DNA of 40,546 nt from Methanococcoides seepicolus (GTDB lineage: Archaea; Halobacteriota; Methanosarcinia; Methanosarcinales; Methanosarcinaceae). Shown here one piece after another: positions 8,031-17,081 of the stretch; position 1 is the first letter of the stretch, and each line of letters starts with the position of its first letter. Made by a program: the position numbers and the translations under genes. The notes below the pieces were generated by a model. That model was not told the origin of the DNA. It worked only from the letters and a program-made list of their open reading frames with translations, and made no database searches. Location of the stretch: positions 1 to 40,546 of the forward strand of contig NZ_JAGSOI010000019.1 in NCBI RefSeq assembly GCF_023684405.1. Reading direction: 5' to 3'.

Positions 8031-9215
8031 ATGCAGTCTATAGTACAGGAAGCACTAAAACACACAGAGAAAGAGAGGGAGTACAGGCAGTCAGTTACAG
8101 AAGACGACAAATTCGAAGGCTTCGGTATGCCTAGGATCACCATCGTTGGTTGCGGTGGTGCAGGGAACAACACTATCAATCGCTTATACAATATCGGCAT
8201 TGAAGGTGCAGAGACTATTGCTATCAATACTGACAAGCAACATCTGGACCATATTCGTGCTGACAAGAAGATCCTCGTCGGTAAGACTCTCACAAGGGGT
8301 CTTGGAGCAGGTGGCTATCCTGAGGTTGGCGCCAAGGCTGCAGAACTCGCACGTGGAACTCTTGAAGAGATATTCAAAGAGAGCGATCTTGTTTTCATCA
8401 CTGCTGGAATGGGTGGAGGGACCGGTACTGGTGTTGCACCAGTTGTTGCAGAGATCGCAAAGGAGCAGGGAGCTATCGTTGTTGGTATGGTATCCAGTCC
8501 TTTCAGGGTAGAGCGTGCACGTACCGTCAAGGCTGAAGAAGGTCTCGATGCATTCCGCAGTGCAGCTGACACAGTGATCGTTCTTGATAATAACAGGCTT
8601 CTGGACTATGTTCCAAACCTTCCTATAGAGCAGGCATTCTCTGTAATGGACCAGCTTATCGCTGAGACCGTTAAGGGTATTACTGAAACTATCACTCAGC
8701 CATCCCTCATCAATCTTGATTACGCTGATATCAGGGCTATCATGGGCTGTGGCGGCGTTGCGGTCATGCTCGTTGGTGACAGCAAGAACCAGGACAAGAG
8801 CACTGATGTTGTTCGCACAGCACTTAACCACCCACTTCTCGATGTTGATTACAGAGGCGCTACAGGAAGTCTTGTGCACATCACAGGTGGTCCTGACCTC
8901 AGCCTGAAGGAAGCAGAAGAGATCGCAGCATCCCTTACATATGAACTTTCACCAGATGCAAACGTTATCTGGGGAGCACGTATAAGGGACGACTATGAAG
9001 GAAAGGTGCGTGTCATGGCTATTATGACAGGTGTTCAGTCCCCACAGGTGCTAGGTTCACAGTCCCAGGGCGGTATGGTCGAGAACGTTGTCATGAACAC
9101 AAGTTCACACTCAAAGCCAAACTTTACTCGTGCAGAGCGAGGTCGCCGCACAGTTGTCGAGCCTATGGGTTCAAAGGCATCCTTTGGCGGTTCAATTATA
9201 GATATAATACAGTAA
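8031..9215 (+). CDS. ftsZ: Cell division protein FtsZ (FtsZ2-type)
   Basis: Tubulin-like GTPase forming the division ring. The 394 residues show [12 protein letters not shown] (37-47), INTDKQHL, the tubulin signature GGGTGTG at 128-134, [13 protein letters not shown], and the [13 protein letters not shown]7-loop region that activates GTP hydrolysis in the next subunit. Segments such as [15 protein letters not shown] and [12 protein letters not shown] match archaeal FtsZ2 better than FtsZ1, as far as I recall them. After a linker of about 45 residues the tail ends GGSIIDIIQ, which resembles the conserved peptide that binds SepF. ATG 8031 has a better spacing to GAGAGGGG than ATG 8025. It stands behind the structured element at 7730-7940. 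Confidence 0.95.
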   Translation: MQSIVQEALKHTEKEREYRQSVTEDDKFEGFGMPRITIVGCGGAGNNTINRLYNIGIEGAETIAINTDKQHLDHIRADKKILVGKTLTRGLGAGGYPEVGAKAAELARGTLEEIFKESDLVFITAGMGGGTGTGVAPVVAEIAKEQGAIVVGMVSSPFRVERARTVKAEEGLDAFRSAADTVIVLDNNRLLDYVPNLPIEQAFSVMDQLIAETVKGITETITQPSLINLDYADIRAIMGCGGVAVMLVGDSKNQDKSTDVVRTALNHPLLDVDYRGATGSLVHITGGPDLSLKEAEEIAASLTYELSPDANVIWGARIRDDYEGKVRVMAIMTGVQSPQVLGSQSQGGMVENVVMNTSSHSKPNFTRAERGRRTVVEPMGSKASFGGSIIDIIQ

Positions 9216-9320
9216 TGTCATGCGTTGGTCGGAATAGATATTTCCGATCAACATGTACTTTTTTAATCTTCAGTCAAGTTCTATGGATATTCTTTTTTAC
9301 GATGCCGGGAATCTAAATCC

Positions 9321-10787
9321 ATGAAAGTTCTGATCGCGACGGGCAGACTTGCGGAAAGGACCGTAAGGCATTCAGTAGGTGATAATGCTGATGTTCTAGT
9401 ACTCGATGTTGACGTTGCCGCATTTATAACTCCTCATAGATTGCTGCCTGCTATTAAAGAGCAAAATGGGATATATGATGTTATATTAGTCCCCGGGCTT
9501 GCATCCGGTGATTTTTCCATGGTGGCAAAAGAGCTTGGATGCAAGGTATTTCTTGGTCCCAAACATGCTTATGATCTTGGTAGTGTGCTCAAGCTCGCTG
9601 ATGGTATGGATCTCTCACTTGAGGTGCCTGCATGTGAACTTCTTTCTGATATCTGGAGGGAACTTGCTCTTGAAACACTTGTGGAACTGGAAAACAATGC
9701 AGATATGCTTGCAATGATCGGTGACGTGAAGCTTGGTGGCGGCTCTCGAATGAAGGTCATGGCAGAGATTGTTGATGCAACTGGGCTCGAGGAAGATGCT
9801 TTATCTTTAAAAGTTATTGAATTTATCAGAAAGGGTGCGGATATCATTGACCTGGGAGCTTCGCTGACGTCATCTGTCGAAGATGTCAGGAAAGCAGTCC
9901 GTGTAGCCCGTAAGGTCTCAACGGTTCCTGTTAGCATTGATACTTTGGAATCCGGTCTACTAAAAGCTGCGATGGACGAGGGTGTCGACCTGGTGCTTAG
10001 TCTTAATTCCAGCAATATCGATATTGTAGGGAAGGATGTGGCGGAAGCAGGAGTCACTGCGGTGGTAATTCCTGATGCCGGAAACAGCTTTGAAAGCCTT
10101 GTGCATAACATCCAGGCAGCAAGGGATGCTGGCATTGAGAGTATAATTGCCGACCCCGTGCTTGATCCCATCGGACATGGGTTCGTCGATTCGATCGTCA
10201 GGTATGCACGTTTTCATGAGGAGTATCCGGAGATTCCTGTCTTCTTCGGTGCGGGCAATGTGACCGAACTCATAGATGCCGATTCTGTTGGTGTGAATGC
10301 CACTCTTTGCGGACTTGCAGCAGATGTTGGTTCCTGCATCTTGTTCACACCGGAGTTTAGTGAGAAGACGAGAGGTTCTATTGCTGAGCTTAATACGGGT
10401 GCCAGGATGATGGCACTTGCTTTGACGAGGAACAGTTCTCCGAAGGACCTTGGGCTTGACCTTTTGGTGCTTAAGGAGAAAAGGCGGCGGCCGGATGTTG
10501 CTATTCCTGAGGACTCTCTTCCTGCTAAAAGGTTTGCAGGTTGGGAACTTGATCCGCTCGGGCCGTTCCGTATTGGGACAGTTTCCGATGAGTGCGGCGG
10601 TATGATCGTTGCACAGCATGAGGATGCGTCCATCACGGGCAGAACTGCAAAGGAAGTCATCGAGACGATAATTAAAATGGGTCTTATATCAAAGCTCGAC
10701 CATGCGGGTTATCTTGGATGTGAAATTCAAAAGGCTGAAATAGCCTTACGCCTTGGTAGGAGTTATTCACAGGACGATGATTTTTGA
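9321..10787 (+). CDS. Dihydropteroate synthase-like protein (DUF6513 plus pterin-binding domain)
   Basis: The 488-aa protein has an N-terminal domain of about 140 residues typical of the archaeal DHPS-related family TIGR00284. A pterin-binding TIM barrel follows (GDVKLGGGSRMKVMAEIVDA, KGADIIDLGAS, VPVSIDTL, FFGAGNVTEL). Methanogens need a pterin condensing enzyme for tetrahydromethanopterin (tetrahydrosarcinapterin) synthesis, and this family has long been considered for related steps; the exact reaction is not established from the sequence. The start is ATG 9321 with a weak ribosome-binding site. It lies 105 bp after ftsZ2 and 12 bp before the next gene, with which it is probably co-transcribed. 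Confidence 0.87.
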   Translation: MKVLIATGRLAERTVRHSVGDNADVLVLDVDVAAFITPHRLLPAIKEQNGIYDVILVPGLASGDFSMVAKELGCKVFLGPKHAYDLGSVLKLADGMDLSLEVPACELLSDIWRELALETLVELENNADMLAMIGDVKLGGGSRMKVMAEIVDATGLEEDALSLKVIEFIRKGADIIDLGASLTSSVEDVRKAVRVARKVSTVPVSIDTLESGLLKAAMDEGVDLVLSLNSSNIDIVGKDVAEAGVTAVVIPDAGNSFESLVHNIQAARDAGIESIIADPVLDPIGHGFVDSIVRYARFHEEYPEIPVFFGAGNVTELIDADSVGVNATLCGLAADVGSCILFTPEFSEKTRGSIAELNTGARMMALALTRNSSPKDLGLDLLVLKEKRRRPDVAIPEDSLPAKRFAGWELDPLGPFRIGTVSDECGGMIVAQHEDASITGRTAKEVIETIIKMGLISKLDHAGYLGCEIQKAEIALRLGRSYSQDDDF

Positions 10788-10799
10788 TCTTTAGGTGTT

Positions 10800-11261
10800 A
10801 TGATGAAATTGCAAAATTATGATAAGGAACTGATCGTTGAGATTATGGCTGCAAGCTATTTTGCTCAACAGGGCTGGAAATGGATCAACCTGAAACGCGA
10901 TGCTGGCAAGCTATACAAGATATATGATGAGCTTGTTGACCAGTACAATGCATATCCCTATATGAGCAAAGACTGGTATGTGGAGAACTCAGCTTCAAAA
11001 AGTATCCACATGTGCAGTAAATGGGAGGAGCTTAAAACGCTTGTGGATTTCCTCAAAGCTCATTCCGATGATCTTGATTTCCTTGTGAACAACAATAGTA
11101 AAAAGATGTTCTGCATAAAAACCACAGATGGCGATATCACTGATTCTCAGAGACGTGCCATTGCAGAGGCAAGGGATCTGAGATGTAATGTCTTTGTCTT
11201 CAAAGCTGAGGTTCCTGATGAGATGGACTTTGAAATATTGCAGGTAGGTGGCGGTTACTGA
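10800..11261 (+). CDS. Conserved hypothetical protein, possible PD-(D/E)XK-fold
   Basis: Not recognised with certainty. The 153 residues begin with an alpha-helical region (ELIVEIMAASYFAQQGWKW). The C-terminal third reads LDFLVNNN, MFCIKTTDGDITDSQRRAI and NVFVFKAEV. The order D93 / CIK (K107) / Q117 is reminiscent of PD-(D/E)XK nuclease-like folds of the VRR-NUC type, although the usual glutamate before the lysine is Cys105 here, so any activity is doubtful. Two ATG codons start it 12 bp after the DHPS-like gene behind AGGTG, suggesting one transcription unit. Confidence 0.65.
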   Translation: MMKLQNYDKELIVEIMAASYFAQQGWKWINLKRDAGKLYKIYDELVDQYNAYPYMSKDWYVENSASKSIHMCSKWEELKTLVDFLKAHSDDLDFLVNNNSKKMFCIKTTDGDITDSQRRAIAEARDLRCNVFVFKAEVPDEMDFEILQVGGGY

Positions 11262-11295
11262 TCTCACCTCCTTCTCCTATTTTCATTGGTAACCA

Positions 11296-11451
11296 AAATG
11301 TTTATATTCGAGTTATGCCTATTTAGATTTGCTTCAAAGTATAACTTTCTACTTCAAACGTAAGGCATTAAATAGTATTTACTCATGTATTTGCTGATTT
11401 TTTCCATTATGTTCCGGTTTAGTTAGTTCTTTTTAGCATCAATAAAAGGAC
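11296..11451 (+). promoter_or_regulatory. Promoter and long leader of the TRAM gene
   Basis: A TATA-like TGTTTATATTC at about 11299 would give a leader of about 125 nt. The leader contains ATGCCT (11315-11320) and AGGCAT (11363-11368), which can pair, and two CTTCAAA repeats between them. Long structured leaders are common for cold-responsive RNA chaperones. The ribosome-binding site is AAAGGA just before the GTG start. Confidence 0.4.
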
Positions 11452-11667
11452 GTGAAAAGTTTGTTTAATAACATGGAATCCACTGCACCAGTAGAAGCTG
11501 GCGAGACTTACGAAGTGACAATTGAAGATATCGCAAGGGAAGGAGACGGCATCGCAAGAGTAAGCGGTTTTGTAGTCTTTGTACCTAACACCTCCGTCGG
11601 TGACGAAGTTACCATCAAGGTAACAAAAGTAATGCGCAAGTTCGCATTCGGCGAAGTCGCTGAGTAA
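11452..11667 (+). CDS. TRAM-domain protein (predicted cold-responsive RNA chaperone)
   Basis: The 71 residues are essentially one TRAM domain: YEVTIEDIAREGDGIARVSGFVVFVP, then SVGDEVTIKVTKV and FAFGEV. Single-TRAM proteins of Methanosarcinales bind RNA. In Methanococcoides burtonii they are the cold-responsive Ctr proteins, thought to replace bacterial cold-shock proteins. The start is GTG 11452 behind AAAGGA; ATG 11473 is an alternative that leaves the domain intact. It is monocistronic, with a strong hairpin after the stop. Confidence 0.9.
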   Translation: MKSLFNNMESTAPVEAGETYEVTIEDIAREGDGIARVSGFVVFVPNTSVGDEVTIKVTKVMRKFAFGEVAE

Positions 11668-11686
11668 TTTCTCAGTGTTCATATCT

Positions 11687-11719
11687 GGTGTGAAAGAAAG
11701 AGTGATCTTTCTTCATACC
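11687..11719 (+). terminator. Hairpin terminator after the TRAM gene
   Basis: GGTGTGAAAGAAAG (11687-11700) pairs with CTTTCTTCATACC (11707-11719), with one bulge, and is followed by a T-rich stretch reaching about 11790. A smaller hairpin CTGAG/CTCAG overlaps the stop codon just before it. Confidence 0.55.
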
Positions 11720-11876
11720 ATTTACTGACATTCTTTTGATTCTCTTGTAGTTTTGTTCTAATTTTCTTCTTATATCATCTTGTTTCGTTGATCTTACGCT
11801 TATCTATTCTAATTGTTCCCTTATATTTCCTGCTGAAACACATTTATAATATATCGCTACTATAGAACACATTCTC

Positions 11877-13067
11877 ATGATGCCTGAAGAATTATATGAT
11901 ATTATTGTTGTCGGGGCAGGACCTGCAGGTTCAACTGCTGCAGCTTATGCTGCACAGGTAGGTGCATCCGTACTCCTCATTGAAAAGAAAAAGGACCTGG
12001 GCGTACCACTTCAATGTGGAGGCTTCCTACCACATCTTGATACTTTGCAGGAGCTTGTGCCAAATGCACAACTTCCCTATATGCTTGAGGAGATTCCTGC
12101 GGAGTGCATTCACACTACAAGCAGTGTACAGCGTTTCATCGCTCCGAATGGATATTCCAAGGAATTTGAAGTGGATGCTGATGCCATCGACAGACGCAGG
12201 TTCGACAAATATCTTGCAAAAGAGGCAGGACGCTGCGGTGTGGATATGATGGTAGGCACAAATATTCTTGAGGTCAATGGTACTTCCGTTAATGTGGATG
12301 GTGTTTTTGGAGCACACACAATTGGTGCTAAAGTGCTTATTGGGGCAGACGGTCCAAATTCCATTGTCGGCAGGGCAAAGGGTCTGGTAAGGGATCCCGA
12401 TCCCATGGGTACCGGTACTGCTTTCGAGTATGAGATCAGTGGTGTGGATATTGACCGCGAAGCCGTTGAGATGTATTTTGGAAAGGATTACGTGCCCGGT
12501 GGTTATGCGTGGATAATCTCCCAGGGTGGGGATACTGCGAATATCGGTGTCGGTATAAGGGAAGTATTGTTCAGGAACGGGTTGTCTGCAAGGGATTATC
12601 TTGAAAGGTTCATGTATGAGCATCCTATAGCAAGTCCGAAACTTGCCGGTGCTTCCATTGTTTCAGTCGTATCCGGTCTTGTGCCGGTAGGTGGTGCACC
12701 CAAAGTAACTGCCACGAAGGATGCTCTTGTGGCCGGGGATGCAGCAGGTCACATAATAGCCACCAACGGTGGCGGTATCTCCACTGCAATGGTCGGGGGT
12801 AAGATCGCAGGACAGACTGCAGCTGAATTCCTCGATGGTAAATGTGCTTTACAGGATTATGATGAGCGCTGGAGGCGGGAGATGGGGCTTGAGATAAAAA
12901 CGGCGGTCTATGTGCGAAAGCTTATGGATAATCTCATGCGCTCTGATTCCATGATGTCGACTGCCATCAGGATGATCGCCCCTGAGCAGATGAAGGCATT
13001 GCAGTGTGGGCAGTTGCCGGATGCTGTGCGTAAAGGCCTCATCAAGATGAACTTTGGGATAAAATGA
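11877..13067 (+). CDS. Geranylgeranyl reductase family FAD-dependent oxidoreductase
   Basis: Enzymes of this family saturate the isoprenoid chains of archaeal lipids (digeranylgeranylglycerophospholipid reductase) using FAD. The 396 residues show the Rossmann motif DIIVVGAGPAGST near the start, LQCGGFL near residue 45, IGADGPNSIVGR at about 160, PGGYAWIIS, and the second FAD motif ALVAGDAAGHIIATNGGGI at about 285. A TATA box (TTTATAATAT, about 11843) lies some 30 bp before the ATG, so the leader is very short or absent. A second ATG follows directly (11880). Methanosarcinales carry several paralogues, so the exact lipid substrate is inferred. It overlaps the next gene by 4 bp. Confidence 0.88.
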   Translation: MMPEELYDIIVVGAGPAGSTAAAYAAQVGASVLLIEKKKDLGVPLQCGGFLPHLDTLQELVPNAQLPYMLEEIPAECIHTTSSVQRFIAPNGYSKEFEVDADAIDRRRFDKYLAKEAGRCGVDMMVGTNILEVNGTSVNVDGVFGAHTIGAKVLIGADGPNSIVGRAKGLVRDPDPMGTGTAFEYEISGVDIDREAVEMYFGKDYVPGGYAWIISQGGDTANIGVGIREVLFRNGLSARDYLERFMYEHPIASPKLAGASIVSVVSGLVPVGGAPKVTATKDALVAGDAAGHIIATNGGGISTAMVGGKIAGQTAAEFLDGKCALQDYDERWRREMGLEIKTAVYVRKLMDNLMRSDSMMSTAIRMIAPEQMKALQCGQLPDAVRKGLIKMNFGIK

Positions 13068-13432
13068 ATTTCCTTTTTGCCTATGGCACTTTGAAAAAAG
13101 GACATAAGAGCCATCATCTTCTTGATGGAGCATCATTTGTTTCGGAAAATTGTACTGAAGATAAATTTCAGATGCTCGATATGGGTGATTTCCCCGCAGT
13201 CGTGAAAGAGAATCCTGTGTCGAGTATCGTTGGTGAGTTGTTCAGTGTCGATGATCGTACATTGTCCGCTATAGATGGATTTGAGGGGAACTGGTTTTGC
13301 AGGGGGGAAGTCCTCCTTAAAGACAGTTCTGTTGCATGGATGTATTTTCTATCGGACGATGTGTCCTATGGAGGACGTTCATCTATCGTTTCGGGAATAT
13401 GGCTAAAGGATGAAGGAGATATTTACGAATGA
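13064..13432 (+). CDS. Gamma-glutamylcyclotransferase-like (AIG2-like) protein
   Basis: The 122-aa protein has the family signature FAYGTLKKG at residues 4-12 and the acidic IDGFEG segment expected to supply the catalytic glutamate. A weak WLKDEGDIYE end closes the small beta-barrel. Members act on gamma-glutamyl amines or related adducts; the substrate here is unknown. Start and stop overlap both neighbours by 4 bp (ATGA junctions), so it is translationally coupled between the reductase and the radical SAM gene. Confidence 0.85.
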   Translation: MNFLFAYGTLKKGHKSHHLLDGASFVSENCTEDKFQMLDMGDFPAVVKENPVSSIVGELFSVDDRTLSAIDGFEGNWFCRGEVLLKDSSVAWMYFLSDDVSYGGRSSIVSGIWLKDEGDIYE

Positions 13433-14049
13433 TCGAAGAAGAATTCAATGGGGATATTGCAGGTGTCGGAACTTTCTGTTACGAGGGGCATGACAATCTT
13501 TATCTTAACATTACTAACAGATGCAGTGCAAACTGTATCTTTTGTATTCGTGATATCTCTGATGGCATTTATGGATATGACCTTCGCCTTAAGAAAGAAC
13601 CATCCATTGATGCGATCCTGGATAAGCTAGGCTCCATTGACCTTGAAAAATACCGTGAGGTCGTTTTCACTGGCTTTGGTGAACCTACTATAAGGTTCGA
13701 TGTTGTGCTTGAAGTGACTAGCTGGTTAAAAGAACGTGGGATGAAGGTGCGGATCGATACCAACGGACATGCTCAATTGCTTCATCCTGAAAGAAATGTT
13801 ATCTCTGAGCTTAAGGAAGCTGGTCTTGATGAAGTTTCAGTAAGCCTTAATGCCGAATCGAAAGAAAGATATGACGAACTATGCCAGCCTGCTTTTGAAA
13901 ATGCCTATGAGGCAATGCTCGAGTTCACAAAAGAAGCAGTAAATGCCGGAATAGAGGCTCGTATGACCGTGGTGGGTTTCAACGATGTCGATATTCTGAA
14001 ATGTGAAAAGATAGCACATGATATAGGTGCTGCTTTTCACGTAAGATGA
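13429..14049 (+). CDS. Radical SAM protein of the TatD-linked type
   Basis: A short (206-aa) radical SAM enzyme with the cluster motif Cys32-x3-Cys36-x2-Cys39 (CSANCIFC), preceded by NLYLNITNR. GFGEPTIR is the SAM-binding glycine motif, and RIDTNGHAQLL and VSLNAESKERYDEL follow. This matches the family annotated as TatD-associated radical SAM, whose reaction is unknown; no TatD gene is present here. It is the last gene of a three-gene run with 4-bp overlaps and converges with engB after 15 bp. Confidence 0.85.
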   Translation: MIEEEFNGDIAGVGTFCYEGHDNLYLNITNRCSANCIFCIRDISDGIYGYDLRLKKEPSIDAILDKLGSIDLEKYREVVFTGFGEPTIRFDVVLEVTSWLKERGMKVRIDTNGHAQLLHPERNVISELKEAGLDEVSVSLNAESKERYDELCQPAFENAYEAMLEFTKEAVNAGIEARMTVVGFNDVDILKCEKIAHDIGAAFHVR

Positions 14050-14064
14050 TATCTTAGTCCAATT

Positions 14065-14688
14065 TCAGATATACTTGAAAAGGTCATCCCTTTTTTCTTC
14101 GTGGAGACGTTTTCTAAGAAGGCCTTTAAGGCTTTTTATATCTCCCTTTTTAGCACTGGTGGGTGCAACGATATAGTTCCACTGTTTCCATGGTGCTGAC
14201 AAACCGAACTTTTCAACGATTGCATCAAGCCTTTCATCATGCTCCACATCCTTTATACGATCCATCTTATTGACGGCTATGATGGTGTCGAATCCAAGCT
14301 CATTGAAAAAGTCGAATATCTCAATGTCGATAGGTATTTCATTCCGGCTTTCCCAGCGTTCAACTACATCGACGAATGAAACGGGATCAGCAACAATTAC
14401 TGCGATCTTTATCCTGTCAGCATTTTTCTCTATGTAGCGGACGATCTGGTCTTTAACAATGTCCTGCTTCCTGTCCTTTACGCCGCTCATGAACCCAAAA
14501 CCGGGCAGGTCTGTTATCAGCATATCGGAAAGAAGGACCTGTGTCGGTTTTAGTGTAACTCCAGGGCGTTTTCCCACCTTTACTTGCTTGCCGGTGAGCT
14601 CTCTTATTATGGAAGATTTACCAACGTTCGATCTTCCTGAGATGATTATCTCAAATTTGACTTTATCTAGATTCTGATCATATTTCAT
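14065..14688 (-). CDS. engB: EngB-type GTP-binding protein
   Basis: A 207-aa GTPase of the EngB/YihA group, implicated in large ribosomal subunit assembly. The motifs in order are the P-loop GRSNVGKSS (18-26), KRPGVTLKP as switch I, DLPGFGFMSG as G3, NKMDRI as G4 and a C-terminal TSAKKGD as G5. Archaeal members are usually annotated as probable EngB GTPases. The gene has an ATG start and opposes the radical SAM gene. Confidence 0.92.
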   Translation of the reverse strand: MKYDQNLDKVKFEIIISGRSNVGKSSIIRELTGKQVKVGKRPGVTLKPTQVLLSDMLITDLPGFGFMSGVKDRKQDIVKDQIVRYIEKNADRIKIAVIVADPVSFVDVVERWESRNEIPIDIEIFDFFNELGFDTIIAVNKMDRIKDVEHDERLDAIVEKFGLSAPWKQWNYIVAPTSAKKGDIKSLKGLLRKRLHEEKRDDLFKYI

Positions 14689-14756
14689 GTCATGCTCCCG
14701 CTGTCCAAACTCCTGAAAGGGCTATATAGGTTTCGTTCAGTGAATTCCAATATCTA

Positions 14757-15142
14757 TCAGAAAGAAAGGGCTTCGTCGATTACTACCCCGGTGGGGGGCG
14801 GTATGTCATTACCGGTTACCAATTCCGGAGGAGGTATGTTCAACCTTCCATCAATTATCTTGTTGCTATGTATATCATTATTATTCATAGGGAGCAGAAC
14901 ATTCCATTCCTCTGAACTTTCTGAAAGGACTGTGGGCATAACATGGTCTGTATCAATATCAAATGGTTTTGCTTTTGAAAAATCATGTGCTGCTATCAAT
15001 GATCCATTCACATCGATACTGTCGCCTCAGTAGAGCATATGGCCGACTGTCCTTCCCAGTTCCTATTTTCGTCTGCAGCTATGGATGTATTCGCGAAGGC
15101 CAAAATGAAGGTGGATATTATTATGCAGATGTAGTTTCTCAT
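14757..15142 (-). pseudogene. Secreted small protein with a frameshift, downstream of the PGF-CTERM gene
   Basis: The minus strand starts at ATG 15142 with AAAGGG before it and encodes a signal peptide (MRNYICIIISTFILAFANTSIAA) in two parts: a charged MRN start, then a hydrophobic core ending at an AxA-type site. It then reads ENRNWEGQSAICSTEATVS and hits TGA. Shifting frame by one base near 15018 continues smoothly as DVNGSLIAAHDF and runs about 85 more residues to the stop at 14757, with IPPPELVTGN and DIPPPTG near the end. A single-base deletion would explain it. It follows the surface protein gene by about 12 bp and probably shares its transcript. Family unknown. Confidence 0.5.
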
Positions 15143-15154
15143 TATATGACCCTT

Positions 15155-16789
15155 TTAATTTCTCCTTCTTAGCAGGTATACGCCTGCAATTGCGACAATT
15201 GCGAACAGGGATCCGAATCCCGGTTGGACCTTCTCTTCATTTTCGTCGGCGGTCTGGGCATTTTCATTATTATTTCCGGAAGTTATTCCTGGAGTCTCAA
15301 GGCCGGATTCTGCGTCTGAGGTATCCTCATTATCCCCAGTTTCGGGAGGTATCTCTACTGTTATAACAGGCATGTTGGATATTTTCTCACCTTTGAAATC
15401 TTCCATATCAATAAATGATGCAGCGGCAGGAGGAAGCTTAAAAGTACCGGGTTCATCCATCCTCGATATGTATGTATAACTACTGGATTGGCCTGCAGTA
15501 AGGACTTCATCGAGAGATGTATCCCCACTGATGAATGTTGCACCTTCCGGGAACTGGGTCGAAGTGACCCTTGTACTGGCATCCCTGTTACCTTTGTTCT
15601 TCGCTGTAACCGTGACTTTCACTTCTTCCCCGGGTCGTATGTTTGATCTGTCCAATGTCTGTGCCAGTACAATCTCAGGACCGTTGATCGTTAACGTCGG
15701 CTGATCTGATTCGAAGGTGTATTCTTTATCATTGGAAGCTATAAATGATGCTGTTGATTCAGGAGCAGTAAAAGTACCTGCCTGAATTGGCTTTAATGAA
15801 TATGCAAACATTTCTTTTGTTTCGCCCGGTGCGAGTGAAATTGTTTTTTCAAGGGTTACACTGTCCCTTAATTCAACACCTTCAACAATAGAATTTCTGA
15901 TAGTGACTGAATTTATATCGCATATTCCCGAATTGCGGACCGATACAAGAACGTGTGCAGTTTCATCCATGTAGATCTCTTTTGTCATGGATTTGGTTAG
16001 TATGAGTTCGACCTTTGGTTCAATTGTAATGCTCTTCGATTCGCTGTTCTCATACAGATCGTTGTTGATGTCTTTGGCTTTAACTATAGCTTTCAGGTCC
16101 ATCGTTGTTTCTTCCCAGGGCTGAGGTACTTTGAACCTGACGGTCATGGGTTCGGAAACCTCGCCCGATTTAAGAGTGTTAGTCTCAGATTTGAGCTTCC
16201 CGTCTGCTAATTCCATCCCGCCCGACTCGATAACAAGTTCAATATCCTTACCTTCAGCATCTCCAGTATTCGTAATGGAATACGTTGCAGTTATCTCCTG
16301 TGGTGAACTCATGGTCTTCGGGTCGTATTCCTCCTTATCCGTTGTTATTGTGATATCAAATGCTGGATGGCCCCTTCCGTAGATTTGTATTCCTGCTGTA
16401 GGTTTTTCCATATTGCCGGTCCATTCATCGATGTTCAATGTTACTGTATTCACATAGACCTTTATGTCTTGTCCATATTCCTCATCCCTGAATTCAAAGC
16501 TCTGGCCTACCCGCAAGAAACTGAAATCTTTAATTTCGTTGTTTCTTGTTAGTGAAATATGTACATATCCATCTTTGGTGAAATCTTCTGCTTTTATTAT
16601 GTAGTTATTACTATCTCCTCCATAAGTCATTGTATCTCCCCAGTTTAATGTAGAAGAGGTCGTTGATTTCCATTCAACATCGTCTATTGTGTATGCAGAT
16701 GCAGTAAATGGGAGCAAGCAAAGGAATATCAATAGTGCAGAGAGCATTAGTAAAGATATTGATTGTAGAGATACAGCTTTCCAGAGCAT
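15155..16789 (-). CDS. S-layer/CARDB-type surface protein with PGF-CTERM anchor
   Basis: A 544-aa exported protein. It has an N-terminal signal peptide ending near residue 32 (LLPFTASA), a region of about 100 residues of unknown fold, then three or four Ig-like repeats of the CARDB/COG1361 kind (SITNTGDAEGKDIEL, VRNSGICDINSV, AKNKGNRDASTR). A Ser/Asp/Glu/Asn-rich linker follows, then the C-terminal sorting signal PGFGSLFAIVAIAGVYLLRRRN, read as PGF, a hydrophobic helix and RRRN. Such tails are cut by archaeosortase ArtA and replaced by a lipid, so the protein should sit on the cell surface. It is the first gene of a pair with the frameshifted secreted protein. Confidence 0.88.
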   Translation of the reverse strand: MLWKAVSLQSISLLMLSALLIFLCLLPFTASAYTIDDVEWKSTTSSTLNWGDTMTYGGDSNNYIIKAEDFTKDGYVHISLTRNNEIKDFSFLRVGQSFEFRDEEYGQDIKVYVNTVTLNIDEWTGNMEKPTAGIQIYGRGHPAFDITITTDKEEYDPKTMSSPQEITATYSITNTGDAEGKDIELVIESGGMELADGKLKSETNTLKSGEVSEPMTVRFKVPQPWEETTMDLKAIVKAKDINNDLYENSESKSITIEPKVELILTKSMTKEIYMDETAHVLVSVRNSGICDINSVTIRNSIVEGVELRDSVTLEKTISLAPGETKEMFAYSLKPIQAGTFTAPESTASFIASNDKEYTFESDQPTLTINGPEIVLAQTLDRSNIRPGEEVKVTVTAKNKGNRDASTRVTSTQFPEGATFISGDTSLDEVLTAGQSSSYTYISRMDEPGTFKLPPAAASFIDMEDFKGEKISNMPVITVEIPPETGDNEDTSDAESGLETPGITSGNNNENAQTADENEEKVQPGFGSLFAIVAIAGVYLLRRRN

Positions 16790-16864
16790 AGGACACCTTC
16801 ATTGAATTGTTGATATTGATCAGGGTTTATTTATGATCTGATCATATGACCTCTGATCAACTTT

Positions 16865-16990
16865 TAAAATGATCGAATATATTTATGTATTTATTGATTG
16901 GTAATATATATTATTATATTTTATTTAACTTTATAGTTTAAAGTTATTATAAAACCATAACTTTATAATATAATCATTTTTAGGATGTAG
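16865..16990 (-). promoter_or_regulatory. A+T-rich promoter region with inverted repeat before the surface protein
   Basis: The stretch is almost free of G and C. It contains AAAGTTAT (about 16940-16947) opposite ATAACTTT (about 16957-16964), and the motif ACTTTATA occurs twice. Several TATA-like runs make the exact promoter unclear. The inverted repeat may be an operator for the minus-strand surface protein gene. Confidence 0.3.
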
Positions 16991-17081
16991 ATGTTTTTCC
17001 TCATTCGATTAAAACATGTTTCGTTACACTATAAAGGTCATAAAAGCAATAAGAAACATTTATTTGATAATCAAAAAAAAA

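Noticed and set aside
8184-8879. Long antisense ORF across ftsZ2 (231 codons)
   Set aside because: It mirrors a well-supported gene, has no family features, and arises from the codon bias of the real frame.
9569-10171. 200-codon antisense ORF in the dihydropteroate-synthase-like gene
   Set aside because: Low-complexity Ser-rich product typical of a shadow frame.
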